Shown: positions 16,444 to 26,200 of the stretch, piece by piece | Layout of the letters: every line of letters starts with the position of its first letter | Position numbering within the stretch: position 1 is the stretch's first letter | Origin: Flavobacteriales bacterium | GTDB taxonomy: Bacteria > Bacteroidota > Bacteroidia > Flavobacteriales > PHOS-HE28 | Direction of reading: 5' to 3' | Assembly: GCA_008016945.1 (NCBI GenBank) | Contig: SSGN01000067.1 | Span: forward strand, 1 to 43,663 | Length of the DNA: 43,663 nucleotides | The notes under the pieces: model-generated | What the model was told of the DNA's origin: nothing | Seen by the model: the letters and a program-made list of their open reading frames with translations, nothing else | Database searches by the model: none | Program-made: the position numbers and the translations under genes

Positions 16444-18024
16444 ATGGCCCAAGTGCAACCCGCCGAAGTATCGGCGATCCTCAAACAAGAACTCGCCGGC
16501 TTCCGCAGCGAGGCCGAACTCGAAGAGGTCGGTACCGTACTGCAAGTGGGTGACGGCATCGCCCGTATCTACGGATTGCAAGGCGTGCAAAGCGGTGAGC
16601 TCATTGAGTTCAACAGCGGCCTGCAGGCCATCGTGCTCAACCTTGAAGAAGACAACGTCGGGGCCGTATTGCTCGGCCCATCGGTGGGCATCAAGGAGGG
16701 CGATACCGTGAAGCGCACCAAGCGCATCGCCAGCATCAAGACCGGCGAAGGCATGGTGGGCCGTGTGGTGAACACCCTCGGTCAGCCCATCGATGGCAAG
16801 GGTCCGATCAAGGGTGAGACGTTCGAGATGCCGATCGAGCGCAAGGCGCCTGGCGTTATTTACCGCGAACCCGTGAAGGAGCCCCTGCAAACGGGCATCA
16901 AGGCCATCGATGCCATGATCCCCGTGGGCCGTGGCCAGCGCGAATTGATCATCGGCGACCGCCAGACCGGGAAGAGCACCGTGGCGATCGATACGATCAT
17001 CAACCAGAAGGAATTCTACGACGCCGGTAAACCGGTGTATTGCATCTACGTGGCCATCGGACAGAAAGGCTCCACGGTGGCCGGTACGGTGAAGGTGCTG
17101 GAGGAGGCTGGTGCCATGGCCTACACCACGGTGGTGGCCGCCAATGCCAGCGACCCCGCACCGATGCAGTTCTACGCTCCTTTCACCGGTGCGGCCATCG
17201 GCGAATACTTCCGCGACACCGGCCGTCCGGCACTGATCGTGTACGATGATCTCTCCAAGCAAGCCGTGGCCTACCGCGAGGTGTCGCTGCTGCTGCGTCG
17301 TCCGCCCGGACGTGAAGCTTACCCGGGTGACGTGTTCTACCTGCACAGCCGCCTGTTGGAGCGTGCCGCGAAGATCACAGCCGACCAGAGCGTGGCTGAG
17401 CAGATGAACGATCTGCCCGCTTCGCTGAAGGGCAAAGTGAAAGGTGGTGGCTCCTTGACCGCGTTGCCCATCATCGAGACCCAGGCCGGCGACGTTTCCG
17501 CCTACATCCCCACGAACGTGATCTCCATCACCGATGGCCAGATCTTCCTGGAGAGCAACCTGTTCCTCGCCGGTGTGCGCCCCGCCATCAACGTGGGGAT
17601 CAGCGTGAGCCGCGTAGGTGGTAACGCGCAGATCAAATCCATGAAGAAGGTGGCCGGCACCCTGAAACTCGACCAAGCCGCGTACCGCGAGCTGGAGGCC
17701 TTCTCGAAGTTCGGCTCCGACCTGGACGCCGCCACCAAGGCGGTGTTGGACAAGGGTGCCCGTAACGTGGAGATCCTGAAGCAAGGACAGAACAGCCCGG
17801 TGCGTGTGGAGGAGCAGATCGCCATCATCTACTGCGGCACCAAAGGCCTGTTGAGCAAGGTCCCGGTGAAGAACATCAAGCAGTTCGAAGCCGAATTCAT
17901 CACCATGCTCCGCAACAAGCACAACGATGTGCTCGAGGCCTTGAAGAAGGGTGACTACAACGACCAGATCACGGGCACGCTGGAACGCGTTGCGGCCGAC
18001 CTGGTGAAGAGCCTCGACAACTAA
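16444..18024 (+). CDS. atpA: ATP synthase F1 subunit alpha
   Basis: 526 residues, normal for the family. The Walker A loop GDRQTGKST binds the non-catalytic nucleotide. [16 protein letters not shown] and [20 protein letters not shown] are near-universal alpha-subunit segments, and [15 protein letters not shown] near residue 380 supplies the arginine that reaches the catalytic site on beta. The beta subunit that must pair with it is not encoded in this window. Confidence 0.97.
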   Translation: MAQVQPAEVSAILKQELAGFRSEAELEEVGTVLQVGDGIARIYGLQGVQSGELIEFNSGLQAIVLNLEEDNVGAVLLGPSVGIKEGDTVKRTKRIASIKTGEGMVGRVVNTLGQPIDGKGPIKGETFEMPIERKAPGVIYREPVKEPLQTGIKAIDAMIPVGRGQRELIIGDRQTGKSTVAIDTIINQKEFYDAGKPVYCIYVAIGQKGSTVAGTVKVLEEAGAMAYTTVVAANASDPAPMQFYAPFTGAAIGEYFRDTGRPALIVYDDLSKQAVAYREVSLLLRRPPGREAYPGDVFYLHSRLLERAAKITADQSVAEQMNDLPASLKGKVKGGGSLTALPIIETQAGDVSAYIPTNVISITDGQIFLESNLFLAGVRPAINVGISVSRVGGNAQIKSMKKVAGTLKLDQAAYRELEAFSKFGSDLDAATKAVLDKGARNVEILKQGQNSPVRVEEQIAIIYCGTKGLLSKVPVKNIKQFEAEFITMLRNKHNDVLEALKKGDYNDQITGTLERVAADLVKSLDN

Positions 18025-18098
18025 GAAGCGATGTCGGCAGCGGCGAGAACTGCGATGCTCGCCGCTCGCCGCTTGTGAAAGCGCCAACCGCACCCACG

Positions 18099-18986
18099 AT
18101 GCCAAGCCTGAAGGAAGTACGCAATAGGATCGTCTCGGTCAACAGTACCAAGCAGATCACCGCAGCCATGAAGATGGTGAGCGCGGCCAAGTTGCGTCGT
18201 GCCCAGGATGCCATCACGCGTATGCGTCCTTACGCAGAGAAGCTGCAGCAGATCCTGAGCAACGTGAGCGCTTCACTGGACAGCAGCGAAGGCAAATACA
18301 GCCAGCAGCGCGAGGTGAAGAAGGTGTTGATGGTGGCCATCGTGAGCAATCGCGGTCTGGCCGGTGCCTTCAACACGCAGGTGTTCCGCCAGATCCGTCG
18401 CTCTGTGGCACAACTAGAAAGCGAAGGCAAGACCGTTCACGTGCTTCCGCTCGGCAAGAAAGCGCTGGACGCCTACCGCCGCACGAAGTACTTCAGCGCT
18501 GATCTGCCCACCGACGGCGCAAGCTTGTACGACGGCCTGAACTTCGACAAGGTGGCGCCCAAGGCCGAATTGCTCATGGAGCTCTTTGCCAACGGCACGT
18601 ACGACCAGATCGTGCTGGTGTACAACAAGTTCAAGAACGCTGCGGTGCAGGTGCTCACTGAAGAGCAATACCTGCCTGTGGCTCCGCCGAAGGCTGATGA
18701 GGCCGCCAAAGCCGCTCCTTCCAAGGTGGATCACATCATGGAGCCGAGCCGCGAGGAGATCGTGGAGAACATCATCCCGAAGAGCTTGAAGATCCAGCTC
18801 TACAAGGCACTGCTCGATAGCAACGCCGCGGAGCACGGTGCGCGGATGACCGCCATGCACAAGGCCACGGACAACGCCGACAGCCTCTTGAAAGGCCTGA
18901 AATTGTCCTACAACAAGGCCCGCCAAGCGGCGATCACCGGCGAGATCCTCGAGATCGTGGGCGGTGCAGAAGCCCTGAAGGGCTGA
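18099..18986 (+). CDS. atpG: ATP synthase F1 subunit gamma
   Basis: 295 residues. MPSLKEVRNRIVSV, followed by TKQITAAMKMVSAAKL, is the N-terminal coiled-coil half of the central shaft. Its other half, ASDNAD-like in the family and TDNADSLLKGLKLSYNKARQ here, lies at the C-terminus. The ATG at 18099 matches the family start better than the GTG at 18075. It is the last gene of the operon, and a perfect 21-bp hairpin follows 10 bp after the stop. In many bacteria atpD and atpC would come next; in Bacteroidota they usually lie elsewhere. Confidence 0.95.
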   Translation: MPSLKEVRNRIVSVNSTKQITAAMKMVSAAKLRRAQDAITRMRPYAEKLQQILSNVSASLDSSEGKYSQQREVKKVLMVAIVSNRGLAGAFNTQVFRQIRRSVAQLESEGKTVHVLPLGKKALDAYRRTKYFSADLPTDGASLYDGLNFDKVAPKAELLMELFANGTYDQIVLVYNKFKNAAVQVLTEEQYLPVAPPKADEAAKAAPSKVDHIMEPSREEIVENIIPKSLKIQLYKALLDSNAAEHGARMTAMHKATDNADSLLKGLKLSYNKARQAAITGEILEIVGGAEALKG

Positions 18987-18996
18987 TCATAGAGCA

Positions 18997-19042
18997 TTCA
19001 TGAGAACGGCCCGGAGGGAGACCTCCGGGCCGTTCTCATGAA
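18997..19042 (+). terminator. Perfect 21-bp hairpin with GAGA loop after atpG
   Basis: The left arm 18997-19017 (TTCATGAGAACGG, then CCCGGAGG) pairs without a mismatch with the right arm 19022-19042; the loop GAGA (19018-19021) is a GNRA tetraloop. There is no T run after it, only AACATCC. It may stop transcription from the left, or protect the 3' end of the ATP synthase mRNA. Confidence 0.75.
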
Positions 19043-19169
19043 ACATCCGCGACACCGCCATACCCTACGGATACCCAACAGTGGCCGAAGATGTGCGGCT
19101 GATCCAGCACCGTCCGATACGAGGAACCTCTTGCAAAGCCGAAGGCGGAGAACGCGCGGAGCGGATCCA

Positions 19170-19188
19170 CCGAGGGCCGGACCTTCGG
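19170..19188 (-). terminator. Modest hairpin downstream of the PorP/SprF gene
   Basis: CCGAGGG (19170-19176) pairs with CCTTCGG (19182-19188), including one wobble, around a 5-nt loop. It lies 60 bp past the end of the minus-strand gene and has no T run. The rest of the 205 bp between the atpG hairpin and the PorP/SprF stop (19043-19247) shows nothing I can identify. Confidence 0.3.
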
Positions 19189-19247
19189 AATAGGTCTCAC
19201 GGAGCCGGAACGGGGAAAACGAGCAAGCGGACCGGGTGCAAAGAGTC

Positions 19248-20234
19248 TCAGAACGCACTGCTCGTGGCCCGGCGGTCACGGCCCGAATGCATGCCATAGT
19301 ACATCAGCGAGAACTCGAAGGCCCCATTCTTCCGAGTATAGTGCTGCAGGTTCGAGATGTTCGCGTCGTAGCTGAAGCGGTAATACACGTTCTTGTGCTT
19401 CAGTCCGACGTGGGCGACCACAGCGTCGTTCACCCGGTAGGCCAGACCGCCCAACACGCTGTAAACCGAACCACCCAGTCCAACCTCGGCCATCAGACCC
19501 ACATTGATCTGCTGATCGGCTCCTTGACGCATATAGAGGCCCGTCGGGGTCAAATAGGTGTCATCCATGATCTCCACCCGCGCTCCTGCGTTCACCGCAA
19601 ACCGGATGGGCAGGTCGCTCCCTGTACCAAGGATGGCCTCGTTCGGCGTGTTCACATGGTACATGGCGAAGTTCGCGAACGGATTCACGCGCTTCCGGGC
19701 ATTGGTCGACTTGTACGCGATGCCTCCTGCGATATCGAGCATGAACCGTGACCCCCGCTGGATGATCTCACCCGACGGCAGGTCCGTATTGAAGTAGCCG
19801 TTATCGTACTGTGCATCCCACACAAGCTGTTGATCATTCAGCTTCTTATAGAGGAAGCCAAGGTTGAACCCGCCAGAGAGGATGTAGCGCGAATCCCGCC
19901 CGGACACATTGTATGCGCCAGACAGCCCACTTTGGAAGGTGTTCATGATCCCCGCCATGTTGTAATTGTTCAGGTACATCCCGAAACCGTAGCGGTCCTG
20001 CATGCCCACTTCATAGCCGAATCCAGTGGTAGTGAAACTGCTCGACAAGCTGTTCCACTGGCTACGAACGTTGCTCGTCATCCGAAAATCGGCATTGCTG
20101 TACATGCCGGTGAGCGCAGGGTTCAGAAGCGCCGGTGCCGCGTCGTAGTGCGAAAGGTTTCCGTCTTGGCCTTGAAGGGCGCCCGCTACACACAGAGCGA
20201 AGGCCAGCGCGAAGGTGTTCTTCCGGTTGTTCAT
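19248..20234 (-). CDS. PorP/SprF-family T9SS outer-membrane protein
   Basis: 328 residues. The signal peptide (TFALAFALCVAGALQGQ) is followed by NLSHYDAAPALLNPALTGMY, the family hallmark, then SQWNSL and alternating hydrophobic and polar beta-strand segments ending in an aromatic-rich strand. The family forms small outer-membrane barrels. SprF is needed for secretion or surface attachment of SprB, and each paralogue tends to sit directly after the gene of the giant type B cargo it serves. Here the start is 16 bp after the stop of the 5122-residue protein, so the two very likely form a cargo and anchor pair. The assignment to this particular cargo is from position. Confidence 0.9.
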   Translation of the reverse strand: MNNRKNTFALAFALCVAGALQGQDGNLSHYDAAPALLNPALTGMYSNADFRMTSNVRSQWNSLSSSFTTTGFGYEVGMQDRYGFGMYLNNYNMAGIMNTFQSGLSGAYNVSGRDSRYILSGGFNLGFLYKKLNDQQLVWDAQYDNGYFNTDLPSGEIIQRGSRFMLDIAGGIAYKSTNARKRVNPFANFAMYHVNTPNEAILGTGSDLPIRFAVNAGARVEIMDDTYLTPTGLYMRQGADQQINVGLMAEVGLGGSVYSVLGGLAYRVNDAVVAHVGLKHKNVYYRFSYDANISNLQHYTRKNGAFEFSLMYYGMHSGRDRRATSSAF

Positions 20235-20250
20235 CTTGCTGCTGTGTTGT

Positions 20251-23200
20251 TTAGCGGGTAAGGGTCACTTTGCCTGAACGATCATGCGTCTCGCCGGTGG
20301 TGGTGGTGGCCACCACGGAGTACACATACACCCCGTTGATCTCCGGCTTGCCGTTGTACGTTCCATCCCAACCGGCCGTGGGATCGGTGGTCTCGAAGAT
20401 CATCTCGCCCCATCCGTTGTAGATCCTCAACTCCATGGTCTCGAAGGGACCACCACGGACATAGAACACGTCGTTCACACCATCGCCGTTCGGGCTGAAC
20501 GCGTTGGGCAACTTCGGCGGGAGGATGTCCTTCATCTCGATCGTGATGAGCAGTGAATCCCGGTCCATACAGCCGTTGGCGTTGGTCACCGTCTGCACGA
20601 TGATGTACTGGCCCGGTAACTCATAAGCGTGGGTCGGCTCTGCGGAAAGCGCGCCATTGCCATCACCGAAGTCGTACTGCCAGTTGGTGGCCCCGACCGA
20701 TGTGTCGGCGAAGGCGATCGGGGTCTCGGTGAAGAGCTCGCCACTGATGGTGAATCCCGCGACCGGCGCCCCGAGCACCTCGAAGGTGCGCGTTGTGGTG
20801 GCGCTGCAACCGTTCTGTGCGAACACCGTGAGCGTAGCCGTGTACTCTCCCGGCGCCGCGAACGAAGTGCTCACCTGAGGGCCATTGGCCGTGGCGCCAT
20901 TGTCCAAGCTCCAGTTCCAGCCAATGATGGGCGACCCCGTCGTGGTACTGGCATCCAAGAACACGGTCTGACCACCTGCACAAGCGTTGGTGATGCCGAA
21001 GGCCGGCTGCAACGGATTGGTGAAGCTGAGGAACAGGGTGTCGCTGGCCGCAGCGCACAGGCCGTTGCCCGTGGTGGTGAGGATCATGCGAACCGTGCCC
21101 AATTGCTCGTCCGTAGCACCGGGGTGGTAGGCCGCGTTCGGGTCGGTGTTGCTCGGCAGGAACACACCCGAACCGTTCGAGCTCCACAGCACACCGGTGG
21201 CGCCGTTGAAGGAACCGCCGAGCTGCACTTCAGCCGAGGCATCGCACACGTTGATGTCGGGACCTGCGCTCGCGGTGGGCGGCTGTTGCAGGCTCACCGC
21301 CATGGTGTCGGTGCCCGCCGGGCAGCCCATGTTGCCCGTGGTGGTGAGCACGAAGGCGAGCTGGCCGAACACCAGGTCCGTGGGGCTGGGCACGTAGGTG
21401 GCGTCCAGGGTCGACGCATCGGGCAGGAAGGTGCCGGTTCCCGTGGTGGTCCATACCCCACCGTTCACGCCCGTCACCGTGCCGCCCAGTTGCCAGTAGG
21501 CACCATCCGCGCAGACCGCGAGGTCGGCACCGGCGTTCGCCACCCGCGTGGGACCGATATCGATGAACAGCGAGTCGGAGGTGTTACCGCACGCGCCCAT
21601 GCCGTAGCCGGTCACGATCAGATGCACCCCACCGGCGATGCTATCGGCCACCGAAGGTGTGTACACCGCATTGGCCACATCATCGGCCGGGCTGAAGGAG
21701 CCCGTGCCCGTGGTGAACCACTGCAGTGCGGCGGCATGCTGCACATTGGCGTTCAGCTGCACATCCTCCAAGCCGTTGCAGAGCAGCACACCGGCGCCCG
21801 CATCCACCACAGGAGGCACGTGGTAGGTCACGACGAGGGTGTCGCGCCCCGCTGCGCAGCCCTGGTTGTTGGTGGTGCTCAGGATCAGTGAAACGTTGCC
21901 GATCACGAAGTCCGCCGGACCGGGTACGTACGTGGCGTTGAGCGAGGTAGCGCTCGGCACGAACGAGCCCGTGCCCGTGGTGCTCCACTGGCCGGTGGTA
22001 GTGCCCTGCACGGTGCCCATTAGCGCGACCTCCGCATCGGTGCTGCACGCGGTCACGTCCGCTCCGGCCATGGCAGCGAGCCCACCTCCGAAGGTGATGA
22101 CCATCTGGTCCGAAACCGCGCTACATGGCTGCACTCCGGTGGTGGTCACGGTCAAGGTGACACTGCCGAGCGTGCTGTCCGCAGCACTCGGATAGTACAA
22201 GGTGGCAAGGGCGTTCGCATCCAGGAAGGTTCCCGTACCGGATGTTTGCCAGATGCCCCCCGTGGCATTCACCGCCTGACCGAACAACTGCACCGGAGCC
22301 GCGGTGCAGGCCACCACATCACTACCCGCAATGATCGTGGGTAGGGCCTGCACGTTGAGCACCACCGCATCGCTGGCCACCGCACAGGTGCCATCGGTGA
22401 TCGTGGTGAGGGTGAGCTGCACCGAACCTGCTGCGAGATCGGCAGCGCTCATGGTATAGATGGCATGTGGGTCGGCCGTGTTGCTGAAGAATCCAGAGCC
22501 ACTGCTGCTCCACACCGCACCTTGGGCACCACCGCTGAAGTTCCCGTTCAACTGTGCGATGGGTGCATTGGCACATAGCGTCTGGTCCGCACCGGCATAC
22601 GCGTGGCTCGCATTGCCGAAGGTGAGCACTATGTTGTCCTGCGCAGGCGGACAGGTGCCCGTGTTGGTGCTGAGGAGGGTGAGCACCACGCTGCCGTTGG
22701 CCACGTCGGCCGCGGAGAAGTGGTACTGTGCGTTCAGCACATCAGGACCCGGTACGAACGAGCCACTGCCCGTCGCCGACCAGAGGCCAGAAGGCGATCC
22801 ATTCACGATCTGGCCCTGCAACTGCGCATAGGTGCTTGACACGCACACGCTCTGATCGGGGCCAGCATTGGCCTGTACCGCATCGGTGAGGTAGATCGTC
22901 ATGGCATCCGTCACCGTGTTACAGTTGCCGTTGTTCAACGACGACAGGGTGATCACGATCTGTCCGGCGGCCACATCAGCGGCGCTGGCGGTATAGGTGG
23001 TGTTCAGCGAGCCCGCGTTGGCGGTGCTGCCCGTGCCTGTGGTGCTCCACTGGCCCACGTTGGTGATGCCCGAAATCATACCGCTCAAGTTGAACTGGCT
23101 CACTTGGTCGCAGAAGGTCTGATCAGCTCCTGCGTTCACATACGGTGCCGGTGTTAGCTCCAGCTGCATGACATCGCTGGCGTTATTGCAGCTGTTCAGT

Positions 23201-26200
23201 GCGGTCAGTGTGAGCGTGACGTTGCCGATGGCCGTGTCGATCGCACTGGGGATGTACGTCGGCGTCAACACGGAGTTGCTCGGGTAGAAGGAACCGGTAC
23301 CCGAGGTGCTCCACTGGGTCTGCGTCGCATCGCCCACCAACGAGCCGTTCAGTTGCACCACCGCATTGTTGGCGCAGTAGCTCAGGTCGGCACCCGCGTT
23401 CACCGTGCCGAAGGGCAGGATGCTGATGTGCATGGTATCCATTGCGGCAGGACATACGCTCGTGCCGGTCGCGGTGAGTATCAGATCCACGCCCGTGGCG
23501 AGCGAATCGGCTGGACTGGCGTTGTAGATGTTCGCGAGCGCGGTGGCCGGGTTCGTGAACGTTCCCGTGCCCGTGGTGCTCCACACGCCCGTGGTGGAGG
23601 CGCCGCTCACGATGCCGTTGATCACGATGCTCAGGTCGCTCACACAGGTCACCTGATCGGCGCCCGCGTTCGCCTGCGACTCCGGCACGATGGTCACCGT
23701 CATTTGGTCCATCGCATTATCGCAACTGTTCACACTCCACGTGAAGGTGAGCGTACCCGCATCACCCGGCGCGAACTGGTACACCGCGTTCGTCGCATCG
23801 GCGTTAGGCGAGAAGGTGCCAGCCCCCGTTGTGGTCCATGTACCTTGTGTAGCGTTTCCGGAGATGCTGCCATTCAGCGCGATGGTCGATTCCGAAGCAC
23901 ACACCGTCCGATCAACCCCGGCGTTCGCGATCGCATTCGGCAGAATGGTCAGCGTCAGCACATCGCTCACCGCGTTGCACAGGCCGTTGCCGGTGCTGGT
24001 CAAGCTCAGTGTCACGCTGCCGTTCAGCGAATCGAGGCTGCTGGCCATGTAGGTGGCGTTGAGCAGGTCGGCGCTCGGGAAGAAGGTGCCCGTGCCGCTG
24101 GTGGTCCACGCTCCGGTGGTGGCGCCGCCGCTCACGGTACCGTTCAGCGCGACTTGCAGCGCGTTCGAGCAAGCGGTGATGTCAGCGCCCGCGTTCACCA
24201 CGGGAGCAGGTGTCACGGTGATCGTCACCTGATCGTTCACGGCGAGGCAGTTGCCATTGCCCGTGCTGCTCAAGGTCAGCGTCACGCTACCCTGTTGCAG
24301 TTCGAAAGGTGTGAGCGTGTACTGCGCGTTCAGTGCATTGGCATCGGGCGCATAGCTGCCCAGACCACCGCTCCACACACCGCCAGTTGCCACGGTCATC
24401 GAACCGTTCAGGTCCACCACCGGGTTGTTGGCGCACACGTTCAGGTCGGTTCCGGCATTCGCCACCGGCGCAGGTGTGAAGGTGATCTGCACCTGATCGT
24501 TCACCGCGTAGCAGTTGCCATTACCCGTGCTGGTCAAGGTCAGCGTCACACTGCCCGAGGCGATCTCGGCGGCCGTGGGCGTGTACACCGGAGCGAACAC
24601 GTTGTTGGCCGGTGCATAGGTGCCGTTGCCGCCGCTCCATACACCACCGTTGGCGTTGGTCACGTTGCCGTTCAACTGCACCGCGCTGTTGTTGGCGCAG
24701 ATCGCCAGATCGGCTCCGGCATCCACCACAGGCGCTCCGGTGAAGGTGATCGTCACCTGATCGCTCATGGCGTTGCAGATGGTGGTTCCTGTGCTGGTGA
24801 GGGTGAAGGTGATGGAACCTGCCGCGATCTCATCGGCCGTGGGGATGTACTGAGTGGCCGTCGCCGTGGCGCCCGATACGTAGTTGCCCATGCCACCGCT
24901 CCAGATCGCACCTGGGGCATTGCCCACGAAGCCGTTCAGCTGCAGCGTCGGGTTGTTGGCACAGATCGACTGGTCCGGACCGGCGTTCACCACCGGAACA
25001 GGATCGATGGTGATCACCATGATATCCTGCACCGCGGTACAGTTACCGATGCCCGTCGTGGTCAACGTCAAGGTCGCTTGGCCCGCGGCTATCTCGCCCA
25101 AGCTCGGCGTGTACGTCGCGTTCAGTACCGTGTTGTTCGGGCTGAAGCTTCCTGCACCACCGCTCCACACACCACCGGTCGCCACCGTCACGGCACCGTT
25201 CAGGTCCACTACCGCATCATTGGCGCACACGTGGGCATCAGCGCCTGCGTTCGCGTTCGGTGCGGGGGTGAAGAACACCTGCACGGAGTCGCGTGCACTG
25301 TTGCAGCCCCCATTGCCGGTGGTGGTCAGGTACAACCAGAGGCTGCTCGCGGTGATCTCGGCGGTGCTCGGCGTGTACACCGCGTTCAGGGTGTTCGCGT
25401 TGGGCGCGAAAGTGCCCGCGCCACCGCTCCAGGCCCCACCGGTGGCCCCGCTTACGCTGCCCGCGAGCTGCACGTTGGCATTGTTGGCGCACAATGTCTG
25501 CGAGGCGCCAGCATCAACCACCGGGGCTGGTGTGAAGGTGATGGTGACGTTGTCGCTGACGGCATTGCAAAGGCCCATGCCCGTACTCGTCAGGGTCACG
25601 ATCGCCACGCCCGAGGCCACCTCGGCGGCCGTAGGTGTATAGATCGCGTTCAGGTTCGTATTGCTCGGACTGAAGGTGCCCGCCCCGCTCCAAACCCCGC
25701 CACTGGCGTTCAACACGGAGCCGTTCAGTTGTGCGTTCGCGTTGTTGGCACATACCGCGATGGGGGCACCAGCGTCCACGATCGGCGAAGGCGCGATGGT
25801 GATCACCACCTGATCGTTCACCGCATTGCAGAGGCCATTGCCCACCGTGGTAAGCGTGAGTGTCGCGGAACCCGCAGCGATCTCGGCCGCACTCGGCGTA
25901 TAGGTCGCGTTCAAAGTGGCGTTGTTCGGCACGAAGCCCCCGGTGCCACCGGTCCACAAGCCACCCGTGGCGATCGTGACCGCGCCGTTCAGTTGCACCG
26001 TCGCGTTGTTCGCGCAACTGTTCAGGTCAACACCGGCATTGGCCGTCGGCGCGGGGGTGAAGGTGTAGGTGACCTGATCGCTCACCGAGGTGCAACCGTT
26101 GTTTCCCGTGGTGGAGAGCGTGAGCGTTACACTGCCTGCGGCGAGTTCGCCCACCGATGGGGTGTACACCGCGTTGAGGCTGTTCGCGTTCGGGCTGAAA

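Noticed and set aside
16225..18105. Minus-strand open frame of 626 codons over the atpH-atpA region
   Set aside because: It is antisense to certain ATP synthase genes, and its His- and Leu-rich translation shows no domain or signal.
19081..19299. A 72-codon plus-strand frame between atpG and the PorP/SprF gene
   Set aside because: Its end overlaps the PorP/SprF coding region in antisense, it has no promoter-like element, and its composition is Arg-rich and shadow-like.
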